Of a DNA stretch of 64,000 nucleotides, positions 16,670-24,805 are shown one piece after another; the first letter of the stretch is position 1; each line of letters begins with the position of its first letter. The DNA comes from Hymenobacter edaphi. GTDB taxonomy: Bacteria > Bacteroidota > Bacteroidia > Cytophagales > Hymenobacteraceae. The notes under the pieces are model-generated. The model had not been told where the DNA came from. It made no database searches and worked only from the letters and a program-made list of their open reading frames with translations. The translations under genes and the position numbers were made by a program. The DNA lies in assembly GCF_003258365.1 (NCBI RefSeq), contig NZ_QHKM01000007.1:186001-250000 (forward strand). The letters run 5' to 3'.

Positions 16670-17833
16670 ATGACGTCCACCCACGCTACGCCTTCGGTTT
16701 ACTTCGACAACGCCGCCACCACGCCCCTCGACCCGGAGGTGCTGGACGCCATGATGCCGTTTCTGACGGAGCATTTCGGCAACCCCAGCAGCATCCACGG
16801 CCACGGCCGGAAGGTGCGCGCCGCCATCGAAAACGCCCGCAAGACCATTGCCCACCTGATTGGCGCCGCGCCGGCCGAAATCAGCTTTACCTCGGGCGGC
16901 ACCGAAGCCGACAACTACGCCGCCTTCGGCTCGATCCGGACGCTGGGGCTGAAGCACGCCGTTACTTCCAAGCTGGAGCACCACGCGGTGCTGCACACCC
17001 TGGAAGCGCTGCAGAAGGCGGGCGAGATTGAGCTGAGCTTCGTGCGTTTCGACGAGCAGGGCAAGCTGGATCTGGAGCACCTCGACGAGTTGCTGGGCAC
17101 GCACACGCGCTCCTTCGTGAGCCTGATGCACGCCAACAACGAAATCGGGAACCTGAACGACATCGAGGCCATCGGGCGGCTTTGTCGGGCGCACGGGGCC
17201 ATCTTCCACACCGACACGGTGCAGACGATGGGCCACTACCGCCACAACGTGCAGCAGCTGCAGAACCACTTCCTGGTGGGCTCGGCGCACAAGTTTCACG
17301 GGCCGAAGGGCTCGGGCTTCCTCTACACGCAGTCGGGCCTGCAGGTGCAGCCGCTGATTCACGGCGGGGCGCAGGAGCGCAACGTGCGCGCCGGCACCGA
17401 AAACGTGTACGGCATCGTGGGCTTGGCCAAGGCGCTGGAAATTGCCTACCGCGACATGGACCAGCACCACCGCCACATCCAGGGGCTGAAGGACCGGTTT
17501 ATCGAAAAGCTGCGGGCCGAAATCGACGACGTGCAGTTCAATGGCCTCTCGGCCGACGCCGACCAAAGCCTGTACACGGTACTCAACGTGAGCTTGCCGC
17601 CCTCGGAGCTGAATGAAATGCTGCTCTTCAACCTCGACATCAACCACGTGTCGGCCTCGGGCGGCTCGGCCTGCACCAGCGGCTCCAACATCGGCTCGCA
17701 CGTGCTCACGGCCCTGGGCTGCGACCCGCAGCGCGGCGCCATCCGCTTCTCGATGAGCAAGTACAACACGGCCGACGAAGTGGACTACGCCGTGGAGCAA
17801 CTGGCCAAGATGTACCGCAAGGTGCCGGCGTAG
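16670..17833 (+). CDS. Cysteine desulfurase (NifS/IscS family)
   Basis: This PLP enzyme takes sulfur from cysteine as a persulfide for Fe-S clusters and thiolated tRNA. The 387-residue protein starts VYFDNAATTPLDPEVLDAM, carries the PLP-binding Lys in VGSAHKFHGPKGSGFLYT, and the persulfide-forming Cys in SASGGSACTSGSNIGSHVL on a short loop near residue 330. GTEADNYA and NNEIGNLNDI are also typical. It has its own promoter and terminator and no isc or suf genes around it, so it may be the general desulfurase. Sulfur for the reaction would come from cysteine made by the sulfate pathway encoded at 23-36 kb. Confidence 0.92.
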   Translation: MTSTHATPSVYFDNAATTPLDPEVLDAMMPFLTEHFGNPSSIHGHGRKVRAAIENARKTIAHLIGAAPAEISFTSGGTEADNYAAFGSIRTLGLKHAVTSKLEHHAVLHTLEALQKAGEIELSFVRFDEQGKLDLEHLDELLGTHTRSFVSLMHANNEIGNLNDIEAIGRLCRAHGAIFHTDTVQTMGHYRHNVQQLQNHFLVGSAHKFHGPKGSGFLYTQSGLQVQPLIHGGAQERNVRAGTENVYGIVGLAKALEIAYRDMDQHHRHIQGLKDRFIEKLRAEIDDVQFNGLSADADQSLYTVLNVSLPPSELNEMLLFNLDINHVSASGGSACTSGSNIGSHVLTALGCDPQRGAIRFSMSKYNTADEVDYAVEQLAKMYRKVPA

Positions 17834-17872
17834 AGTGGTAGATAGTAGGCAGACCAAGGCTGCCGGACGCAT

Positions 17873-17906
17873 AACGGCCCGCCGCGCAATTGCGCGGCGG
17901 GCCGTT
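17873..17906. terminator. Palindromic terminator between converging genes
   Basis: AACGGCCCGCCGCGCAA and TTGCGCGGCGGGCCGTT form a perfect 34-base palindrome, followed on the plus strand by GCTTTTT. It serves the cysteine desulfurase gene and perhaps the opposing membrane-protein operon. Confidence 0.8.
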
Positions 17907-17940
17907 GCTTTTTCTGGGAAGGTGGCAATGGAATAACACC

Positions 17941-19137
17941 TCAATAGGCGCCCGTGGCCCCGCCGCCGCCGGAGTGGCCGCCGCCGAACTGCACGCCGGC
18001 CGCCGCGTCGGCGCTCGGGGCGCTGTGGGCGGTTTGGGCCACTACCAACGACTCCAGGTTGAGCTGCGGGTCGTCGGCGTCGTCGGGGGCCGATGTCAGG
18101 CCGTGGCGGGCCGGCTGCAGGTAGCGCGTGGCCCACACGGCCAGGGCCGCGAGGAAGGCGCCGGCCAGGGTGGCGGCGGTTTCGGCGGGCAGCAGGCTGC
18201 GGTAGTAGCGCAGGGTGAACACGGAAAAAGCGGCCGTGAGCAGGCCGAGCCACAGCCAGGTACGATCGGGGCGGCGCAGGCCCTGGGCGAGGTAGAAGAG
18301 CGGAACGGCCGCCGTGAGGGCGCCGAACAGCAGCGCCAGCGGAATCTGCGGCGACGCGGGTTGGTAGCCGGACAGCAGCGCCGCATTGCCCTCGCGCACG
18401 GCCCAGTAGTTGACGGCCAGGTAGGCCGTGCCCAGCGCCACGCCGCGCAGCAGGCCCAGGCAGCGGTGGTAGTACAGTCGCTCGGGCCGCCGGAGCTGTC
18501 GGGTAAACCAGACGTAGGCCGCGGCCGCGGCGGCGCCCAGCACGAAGGGCAGCAGCAGCGTGCCGCGGGGGAGCAGCAGCAGCAGGTTCCCGAGCAGCAG
18601 CAGGGCATTCAGGTAAGCGGCGGTGGCCACGAGGCGGTCGGCGTAGCGCAGGGTGGCCAGCAGCAGCACCGCCAGGGTCAGCAGCAGGGCTACGCTCAGG
18701 CGGGCGGTGCCGGGCGTGGGGTCGGGGGAGTTGGAGCCGCTCAGCGTTTCGTAGACGAAGTAGAAAATCAGCGCACCGAGGCCCAGCAGCTCCAGGTACA
18801 GCAGGGCGTTGTCGGCACCGGAGTGGTAGAGCCGCTTGCCGCGGATGGCCCTTTCCAGCACCACAGCGCCGATGATCAGCGTGGTAATAAGCGTGCCTAA
18901 AAAGTTGAACTGCACTACCATACCCAGCAGGCCCGCTCCGGCCAGGGCGCCGAGCACGGTGAACAGAAACAGGCCAATGCGCAGAAACAACTGCGGGCGG
19001 TAGAAGTCGAGCGGAAAAGCCGTTTGCACGGCCGTCAGCTGCTCGGCCGTCAGCAGGCGGCGCTTATGCCAGCGCGTGGCCTGCGCGTGGATGGCTTCGT
19101 GGCGGGCCCAGTCGGGGTGGTAGGCGTGCAGGCTCAT
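17941..19137 (-). CDS. Polytopic membrane protein, partner of the next gene
   Basis: The 398-residue protein starts MSLHAYHPDWARHEAIHAQATRW. A cytoplasmic N-terminal domain of about 55 residues is followed by about ten hydrophobic helices (for example FLFTVLGALAGAGLLGMVV and LITTLIIGAVVLERAI), and it ends in a Gly-rich tail (GVQFGGGHSGGGGATGAY) that resembles the flexible ends of DUF4401/TPM-type proteins. Its ATG overlaps the stop of the upstream DUF2157-like gene as ATGA, so the two are translationally coupled and probably form a membrane complex. I do not recognise a function. The frame stays open far upstream of 19137 only because the DNA is GC-rich. Confidence 0.75.
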   Translation of the reverse strand: MSLHAYHPDWARHEAIHAQATRWHKRRLLTAEQLTAVQTAFPLDFYRPQLFLRIGLFLFTVLGALAGAGLLGMVVQFNFLGTLITTLIIGAVVLERAIRGKRLYHSGADNALLYLELLGLGALIFYFVYETLSGSNSPDPTPGTARLSVALLLTLAVLLLATLRYADRLVATAAYLNALLLLGNLLLLLPRGTLLLPFVLGAAAAAAYVWFTRQLRRPERLYYHRCLGLLRGVALGTAYLAVNYWAVREGNAALLSGYQPASPQIPLALLFGALTAAVPLFYLAQGLRRPDRTWLWLGLLTAAFSVFTLRYYRSLLPAETAATLAGAFLAALAVWATRYLQPARHGLTSAPDDADDPQLNLESLVVAQTAHSAPSADAAAGVQFGGGHSGGGGATGAY

Positions 19138-20129
19138 TTCAGGCGCAGAATTTTCTTGATGTTCAGCAGCAGCCACACCACGCCGGCGGCCGACAGCGGC
19201 ACGTAGAACAGCAGCAGGGTGACGGCCCCGCCATCGTCGTAGCCGGCGAAAATCAGCCGTGCCAGGACGTAGGTCACGGCCACGTAGGCGTAGCCCACGC
19301 CCAGCAGCAGCAGCAGGTAGGAGTGCGTGCGGCGGGCGTACCACACCAGCGCGGCGCATACCAGCAGGATCAGCGGCACGAGTACCACGGGCGGGAGGCT
19401 GCCGGCGCCGGGCGTGAAGTCCAGCAGGGTGGCGGTGGCGGCAATCAGCAGCAGGTTGCTGCCCAGCGAAAGGTAGGTGAAGGCGAAGTGCGCCTTGCGG
19501 CCGTAGCGCTCCGACAGCAAACCCGCCGCCATCAGCCCCAGGCCCAGCAGCATGGCGGCCGTGCTCAGGCGGGAGTGCCAGAAGTCGTTGGTGGTGAAGG
19601 CCGACAGGGGCTGAATAGTGACGCCCACCCAGGCCGCCAGCGCCGTGATGCCCATGGCCAGCACCCCGCGGTGGTCGAACCGGTAGGCCAGCGGCAGAAA
19701 CACCAGCGCCGGCAGCAGCGTGGCCAGCCCGTAGCGGGTGCCAAACAGGCCGTACTGCACCTGCAGGTAGGTTTCGAGGGTGACGAAGAGCAGGCAGCCG
19801 AGCAGCAGGGCGTAGTCGGGCAGAAAGCCGGCCTTGGCGGCCTCGGCCCAGGTGAAGGGCTGCCGGTGCCGGGCCGCGTAGCCCAGGCAGGCCAGCAGCA
19901 GCCCGGCAATGGCGGCCACCACCACACCGTGGCCGATGTCGTCGATGTGCTGGTAAATGAGCACGCCCAGGCCGCCGCTGAGCAGCACGATGCCCAGGTA
20001 CAGCAGCAGGCGCAGCTCGCGGTGCAGAGAAAAGGGGCGGCGGGCCTCGTCGGCGCGGATGAGCGCGGCCTGCGCGGGCGGCAGCAGGTCGCGGGCCAGT
20101 AGTTCCTGTAAAACGGATTCGGGCGACAT
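19134..20129 (-). CDS. DUF2157-like integral membrane protein
   Basis: The 331-residue protein begins with a short cytoplasmic domain (SPESVLQELLARDLLPPAQAALIRADEARR), the arrangement seen in DUF2157 proteins, and then has about ten transmembrane helices (LLYLGIVLLSGGLGVLIY, VVVAAIAGLLLACLGYAA, through VPLSAAGVVWLLLNIKKIL). I start at the ATG at 20129; a start further upstream would add a basic, non-conserved stretch. DUF2157 genes are often paired with a second polytopic gene, as here. The biochemical role is unknown. Confidence 0.75.
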   Translation of the reverse strand: MSPESVLQELLARDLLPPAQAALIRADEARRPFSLHRELRLLLYLGIVLLSGGLGVLIYQHIDDIGHGVVVAAIAGLLLACLGYAARHRQPFTWAEAAKAGFLPDYALLLGCLLFVTLETYLQVQYGLFGTRYGLATLLPALVFLPLAYRFDHRGVLAMGITALAAWVGVTIQPLSAFTTNDFWHSRLSTAAMLLGLGLMAAGLLSERYGRKAHFAFTYLSLGSNLLLIAATATLLDFTPGAGSLPPVVLVPLILLVCAALVWYARRTHSYLLLLLGVGYAYVAVTYVLARLIFAGYDDGGAVTLLLFYVPLSAAGVVWLLLNIKKILRLK

Positions 20130-20310
20130 AGTGCGGCGCAGGTTGAGGCGGTAAGTAAGGCGTTCGGCGCCACAATCCGGCGGTGCACACGCCGAACGGC
20201 CCCGGCCGACGCGGCGGATTGCGGGTTTGATGCACCTCGTTTTTAAAAGAACTTTGCAATTCAAAGTAAAAGCGTTTCCTTGGCGGGCCCAACCTTAAGC
20301 CTCTATCGTC

Positions 20311-21738
20311 ATGCACGTCAAGTTCATTCTGCCCGCTCTCACCGAAGCCAAGAACCCCTACTGGCGGCCCATTAAGTACTCCCTGTTTCCGCCGCTGGGC
20401 CTGGCTACGCTGGCCGCCTACCTGCCCGCCGACTGGGAAGCCGAGCTGCAGGACGAGCACGTGGAGGAGCTGCGCCTCGACGACGTGCCCGATCTGGTCA
20501 TCATTCAGGTTTACATCACCAACGCCTTCCGCGCCTACGCCCTGGCCGATATGTACCGCGCCCGCGGCTGCTACGTGTGCCTGGGCGGGCTGCACGTCAC
20601 CAGCCTGCCCGACGAAGCGGCGGCCCACGCGCACAGCATCTTCCTGGGGCCGGGCGAAGACATCTTCCCGCAGTTTCTGCAGGACTGGCAGCGGGGCCGG
20701 GCCCAGCCGCGCTACGCCTCGCAGGTGCGTACGCTGGTGGGGGCGCCGCCCATTCGCCGCGACCTGATCCGGCGCGAGCTGTACCTGGTGCCCAACTCCA
20801 TCGTGGTCACGCGCGGCTGCCCGCACCACTGCGACTTCTGCTACAAGGACGCGTTTTTCGAGGGCGGCAAGTCGTTTTACACCCAGCCCGTCGACGATGC
20901 GCTGGCCGAAATCGAGCGGCTGCCGGGGCGGCACCTGTACTTTCTCGACGACCACCTGCTCGGGCACCAGCGCTTCGCCACCAGCTTATTCGACGGAATG
21001 CGCGGCATGGGACGGCTGTTTCAGGGCGCGGCCACCGTCGACAGCATCCTGCGCGACACCGGGCTGCTGGAAAAAGCCGCCGCGGCCGGGCTGCGCAGCC
21101 TGTTCGTGGGCTTCGAAACGCTGAGCCCCGCCAACCTGCGCGCCAGCAACAAGCGCCAGAACCTGGGCCGCGACTACGCCCAGGCCATCCGGCGCCTCGA
21201 CGAGCTGGACATTATGATCAACGGCAGCTTCGTGTTCGGCCTCGACGACGACGACCCCGACGTGTTTCGCCGCACCGTCGACTGGGCCGTGCAGCACGGC
21301 ATCACCACGGCCACTTTTCACATTCTCACGCCCTACCCGGGCACCGCGCTCTACCAGCGTATGGCGGCCGAAGGCCGGCTGCTGCACCGCCGCTGGAACG
21401 AGTACGACACGCGCACGGTGGTCTACAAAACCGGCCCGCGCCTCTCGGCCGCGCAGCTGCAGGCCGGCTACGACTGGGCCTACCGGGAATTCTACTCCTG
21501 GCCAAACATCTGGGCCGGCAGCCGGGCCCACGCCACGCTCAAGCACCAGCTCAAGCACCTGGCCTACGCCGGCGGCTGGAAACGCTTCGAGCCGCTGTGG
21601 AACTTCGTCATCAAGACCCGGCAGCTCCACGGCATGCGCCCGCTGCTGGAGGCCATTCTGGCGAAGGTATCGGGGGCGCCGCGCCAGTCCGCGCCGCTGG
21701 CCCCGGCCGATTTCATTCCGCTGCCGGTGGTGTCGTAG
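20311..21738 (+). CDS. B12-binding-domain radical SAM protein
   Basis: The 475-residue protein has an N-terminal cobalamin-binding-like Rossmann domain (about 1-135, with PPLGLATLAAYLPADWEAELQDEH and GGLHVTSLPDEAAAHAHSIFLGPGEDIFPQF) and a radical SAM domain. The cluster motif is CPHHCDFC in VVTRGCPHHCDFCYKDAFF, a CxxxCxxC that holds the [4Fe-4S] cluster and SAM. FDDHLLG-like and VGFETLSPANLRASNK blocks follow as in BchE/HpnJ-like enzymes. I do not see the DxHxxG cobalamin His motif clearly, so cobalamin use is uncertain. No pathway genes flank it, and the substrate cannot be told. Confidence 0.85.
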   Translation: MHVKFILPALTEAKNPYWRPIKYSLFPPLGLATLAAYLPADWEAELQDEHVEELRLDDVPDLVIIQVYITNAFRAYALADMYRARGCYVCLGGLHVTSLPDEAAAHAHSIFLGPGEDIFPQFLQDWQRGRAQPRYASQVRTLVGAPPIRRDLIRRELYLVPNSIVVTRGCPHHCDFCYKDAFFEGGKSFYTQPVDDALAEIERLPGRHLYFLDDHLLGHQRFATSLFDGMRGMGRLFQGAATVDSILRDTGLLEKAAAAGLRSLFVGFETLSPANLRASNKRQNLGRDYAQAIRRLDELDIMINGSFVFGLDDDDPDVFRRTVDWAVQHGITTATFHILTPYPGTALYQRMAAEGRLLHRRWNEYDTRTVVYKTGPRLSAAQLQAGYDWAYREFYSWPNIWAGSRAHATLKHQLKHLAYAGGWKRFEPLWNFVIKTRQLHGMRPLLEAILAKVSGAPRQSAPLAPADFIPLPVVS

Positions 21739-21824
21739 AGCCGCATACCTGGGTCTTGTCGTTGCCGACGCGGCTAATCGTCAGGCCCATTAGCCGCGTT
21801 GCCGGGCTGGGTTGTTCAACGACG

Positions 21825-21845
21825 AGACGCAACTACGCGTCTCTA
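21825..21845. repeat. Short inverted repeat GAGACGC/GCGTCTC
   Basis: GAGACGC and GCGTCTC flank a short spacer in the gap between the radical SAM gene and the next gene. It could be a weak hairpin or part of a dispersed repeat. Confidence 0.4.
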
Positions 21846-21945
21846 CATGACGCGTCAGCCAAGCAACCAGCGCAAAGCCCGGGCGTCACCTATTTTCGCG
21901 GTGCCGCGTATGGAGTACCCCGACGCCTTTTCGCAACCTGATTCT

Positions 21946-22617
21946 ATGGCTGAAATCAACATTCAACGAAAGAAAAAGAGGCTGAGTCCGTGGCCGCTGC
22001 TGATTGCGGTATTGGTGGTGCTGGCGCTGGGCGGGTGGTACCTGGTGAGCCGCGACCAGGATGCCCCGCCGGCCGCGGCCCCCGCCGCGCCCGCCGCCAC
22101 GCCGGCCGATACGGTGAGCGTGCCCAGCGGCGACGCCGCCGCCGCTCCCGACCCGGCCGCCCCCACCGGCGACCCGTCGGTGGGGGCTATGGCGGGCGAA
22201 GTTGAGGCTGACAACGCCGTGCCGGCCGACTTCTACGCCTTCGTGGCCGACGACCCGAGCAGCACCACCTACGCCCGGCGCGGCCTGAGCCTGCTCAGCA
22301 ACGTGCTGGTGAACCTGGCCGACCGCACCGACCTGCGCAACCCGGCCGTGGAAGAAAAGCGCAACGACCTGACCAGCGCCACCAGCCGCGTGGCCGATGG
22401 CGGCTCGCTGCGCCCCGGCTTCGTGGCGGCGGCCGAGCTGATGCAGGAAATGCAGCGCCGCGGCTACGCCAGCCTGGAGCGCGACGTGAAAACCCTCACC
22501 GATCAGGCGGCCCAGCTTAGCGGCCGGACCGCCACCGCGGCCGAACAGCAGGCCACGCAGGCGTTTTTTCAGCAGGCCGCCAACGTGCTGCGCGTGCTGG
22601 AAAAGCCTGCCGCCTAA
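21946..22617 (+). CDS. Single-pass membrane protein with Ala/Pro linker
   Basis: The 223-residue protein starts MAEINIQRKKKRLSPWPLL. It has a basic cytoplasmic head, one transmembrane helix (about residues 17-35, LIAVLVVLALGGWYLV), an Ala/Pro/Asp-rich low-complexity linker (about 40-90), and a helical extracytoplasmic domain (FYAFVADDPSSTTYARRGLSLLSNVLVNLADRTD, then a long amphipathic helix to the end). I do not recognise a family. Starts upstream of 21946 would add a non-conserved stretch that runs across an intergenic repeat. It lies 33 bases before the PRC-barrel gene and is probably co-transcribed with it. Confidence 0.7.
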   Translation: MAEINIQRKKKRLSPWPLLIAVLVVLALGGWYLVSRDQDAPPAAAPAAPAATPADTVSVPSGDAAAAPDPAAPTGDPSVGAMAGEVEADNAVPADFYAFVADDPSSTTYARRGLSLLSNVLVNLADRTDLRNPAVEEKRNDLTSATSRVADGGSLRPGFVAAAELMQEMQRRGYASLERDVKTLTDQAAQLSGRTATAAEQQATQAFFQQAANVLRVLEKPAA

Positions 22618-22650
22618 CTGCTCGCCGCCACCTCTGACCCCGCACCCCGT

Positions 22651-23196
22651 ATGGAAACTACTCCCGTCCCCAGCGCCGAGGGCATGCACCTGACCCGCCT
22701 GCGCGACCTGCACGATTTTGAAGTAGCCGATGGCAGCCCCGACGTGCGCGGCTGGGCCGTGCGCGGCGCCGACGGCAAGCGGTTCGGCGACGTGTACGAG
22801 CTGATCGTGGAGTGCGACGCGCTGAAAGTCCGCTACCTCGACGTGGAGCTGGACGCCGCACTCAACATCAACCAGCACGAGCGGCACATCCTGGTGCCCA
22901 TCGGTGCCGCCGCCCTCGACGACGACGGCGACAACGTGTTCGTGCCGGCCCTCACCGCCGACTCGGTGCTGAACTACCCGCCCTACCAGGAAATCAGTAT
23001 CAGCCGGGACTACGAGGAAGCCATGCTGCGCGCCCTAAGTTTGCCCGTGCCCAGCCGCGACAGTCACTCACCCTTCTACGAGCAGCCCGGCTACGACGAG
23101 CAGCACTTCTACCACAACCGCCGCCCCGCCGAGCTGCCCAGCAGCTTCCGCCGCCGCCCCGACGGGGATGTGCCGCCGCGCGGCGAGCTGAACTAA
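22651..23196 (+). CDS. PRC-barrel domain protein
   Basis: The 181-residue protein contains a PRC-barrel fold like that of photosystem reaction-centre subunit H and of stress proteins in non-phototrophs: VADGSPDVRGWAVRGADGKRFGDVYELIVECDALKVRYLDVEL (about residues 26-70), then the second half HERHILVPIGAAALDDDGDNVFVPALTADSVLNYPPY. The C-terminus is polar and Pro/Arg-rich. These proteins often bind other proteins or accompany stress responses. The upstream membrane protein is a plausible partner from position alone. Confidence 0.82.
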   Translation: METTPVPSAEGMHLTRLRDLHDFEVADGSPDVRGWAVRGADGKRFGDVYELIVECDALKVRYLDVELDAALNINQHERHILVPIGAAALDDDGDNVFVPALTADSVLNYPPYQEISISRDYEEAMLRALSLPVPSRDSHSPFYEQPGYDEQHFYHNRRPAELPSSFRRRPDGDVPPRGELN

Positions 23197-23230
23197 CGCG
23201 CGGCAGCGCGGCAGCAAAATGGCGCTGTAA

Positions 23231-23276
23231 AACAAGAACGTCATTCCGAGCGCAGCCGAGGAATGACGTTCTTGTT
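23231..23276. terminator. Convergent terminator built from the ACGTCATTCCGAG repeat
   Basis: AACAAGAACGTCATTCC and GGAATGACGTTCTTGTT are perfect 17-base arms around GAGCGCAGCCGA. It lies between the PRC-barrel gene (plus) and the end of the sulfate operon (minus). Its core is the same seed as the REP-like repeats at 35.5, 48.5 and 63.9 kb. Confidence 0.8.
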
Positions 23277-23293
23277 TGGCTTCTGTGGTTGAA

Positions 23294-24805
23294 TCAGAAA
23301 AACAGCTTCCGCAGGGCCCAGAGGCTCCAGATGATGACCATCAGGCCCACGCCCAGGAACATGAAGCGGGTGGAGATGCGGCCGGCCAGGCGGGCGGCGA
23401 AGGGCGCGGCGGCCACGCCGCCCACGATCAGGCCCAGCACCACCTGCCAGTGCGAAATGCCGATGGTGGCGAAAAACGTGAGGGCGCTGGCAAAGGTGAC
23501 GAAGAACTCCGTCAGGCTCACCGAGCCGATGACGTACTGCGGGGTGCGGCCCTGCGAGATGAGCGTGCTGGTGACCAAGGGCCCCCAGCCGCCACCGCCG
23601 AACGAGTCGAGAAAGCCGCCGGCGCCGGCCAGCCAGCCCACGTGCTTCACCTTGCGCTTGCGCAGGTCGGTCTTGCGAAAGGCCTTGCTGATGATGCGCA
23701 CGCCCAGCAGCAGCAGGTACGCGGCCAGTACGGGCTTCACGTAGCCCGCGTACTCCTCGCCGAGTCGGGAGAGCAGGTAGGCCCCGCTCACCGCGCCCAG
23801 GATGCCCGGAATCAGCAGGGCCCGGAACAGGCGGCGGTTCACGTTGCCGAAGCGGTAGTGGTTGTAGCCCGAGGCGCCGGCCGCAAACATTTCGGCCGTG
23901 TGGATGCTGGCGCTGACGGCCGCCGGGTTCAGTCCCAAGGACATCAGGCTGATGGCCGTAACCACGCCGTAGCCCATGCCCAGCAGCCCGTCGACGAGCT
24001 GGGCGGCGAAGCCCACGGCCACGAAGATGTAGAAGGTACGGGCGTGGCTGACCACGTCCCACACCTGCGGCAGGGTGTAATAAATCGACAGCACGTTGAT
24101 GCCCAGCAGCAGGGCAAAGGCGAACAGCGAAAACGTAGCAATGCGCCGCCACATCGTCGTGGCGGGCGACTCGGCCAGCTCCGCCGTCACCTCGTTCAGC
24201 GACCGGACTTTCTGGGTGAAGTCGCCGGCCAGGCGGCTGCGGATGACGCCCATGTGCTGCAACACCGAGTTCAGCTCGTCGGGCAGCACGTCGGCCAGCA
24301 CGTCGCGCAGGCGCTTGGCCACCGTCGGCGACTTGCCGTTGGTGCTGATGGCCACTTTCAGGTCGCCCTTCTGCACAATGGAGCCGAGGTAGAAGTCGCA
24401 CTCCGCGGGCGTGTCGGCCACGTTGGCCAGCAGCCCGTGGCCGGCGGCTTCCTGCTTGATGCGGCTGTTCAGGGCCCGGTCGTTGGTGGCGATGAGCACC
24501 AGGTCGTGGCCGAGCAGGTCGGTGAGCTGGTAGGGCCGCTCGTGCAGCTGCACGGCCGGGTGCTGGGCCGCCAGCGTGCGGATTTCGGGGGAAATAACCT
24601 CGCTGACGACGGTAACGGCGGCGGCGGGGCTGTTGCGCAGCAGGGCCGTGAGCTTTTCGAGGCCCACGGCGCCGCCGCCCACCAGCAGCACGCGCAGGTG
24701 CTCCAGCTTCAGAAATACCGGAAACAGCGTGTTGCCGGCCTGGGGCGCAGGACGCTCGGCCGGTGGGCCGGTAGCCAGGTGAAGCGGCAAAGCAGTCGAA
24801 CTCAT
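23294..24805 (-). CDS. Siroheme synthase (Met8/CysG-N) fused to TauE/SafE permease
   Basis: The 503-residue protein joins two functions. Residues about 25-185 are a precorrin-2 dehydrogenase/sirohydrochlorin ferrochelatase like Met8 or the N-terminus of CysG: NTLFPVFLKLEHLRVLLVGGGAVG with the NAD-binding glycines at 43-48, LIATNDRALN with the catalytic-type Asp, and STNGKSPTVAKRLRD. From about residue 205 to the end it is a TSUP (TauE/SafE, DUF81) membrane permease with about eight or nine helices (LLGMGYGVVTAISLMSLGLNPAAVSASIHTAE, then GGFLDSFGGGGWGPLVTSTLI). It would finish siroheme for CysI and move sulfate, sulfite or a related anion. Its ATG overlaps the cysI stop as ATGA. It is the last gene of the operon. 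Confidence 0.88.
   Translation of the reverse strand: MSSTALPLHLATGPPAERPAPQAGNTLFPVFLKLEHLRVLLVGGGAVGLEKLTALLRNSPAAAVTVVSEVISPEIRTLAAQHPAVQLHERPYQLTDLLGHDLVLIATNDRALNSRIKQEAAGHGLLANVADTPAECDFYLGSIVQKGDLKVAISTNGKSPTVAKRLRDVLADVLPDELNSVLQHMGVIRSRLAGDFTQKVRSLNEVTAELAESPATTMWRRIATFSLFAFALLLGINVLSIYYTLPQVWDVVSHARTFYIFVAVGFAAQLVDGLLGMGYGVVTAISLMSLGLNPAAVSASIHTAEMFAAGASGYNHYRFGNVNRRLFRALLIPGILGAVSGAYLLSRLGEEYAGYVKPVLAAYLLLLGVRIISKAFRKTDLRKRKVKHVGWLAGAGGFLDSFGGGGWGPLVTSTLISQGRTPQYVIGSVSLTEFFVTFASALTFFATIGISHWQVVLGLIVGGVAAAPFAARLAGRISTRFMFLGVGLMVIIWSLWALRKLFF

Noticed and set aside
19138-20967. Upstream extension of the membrane protein frame ending at 17941
   Set aside because: It has no domain, overlaps the DUF2157-like and radical SAM genes, and lies above a clear ATGA-coupled start at 19137.
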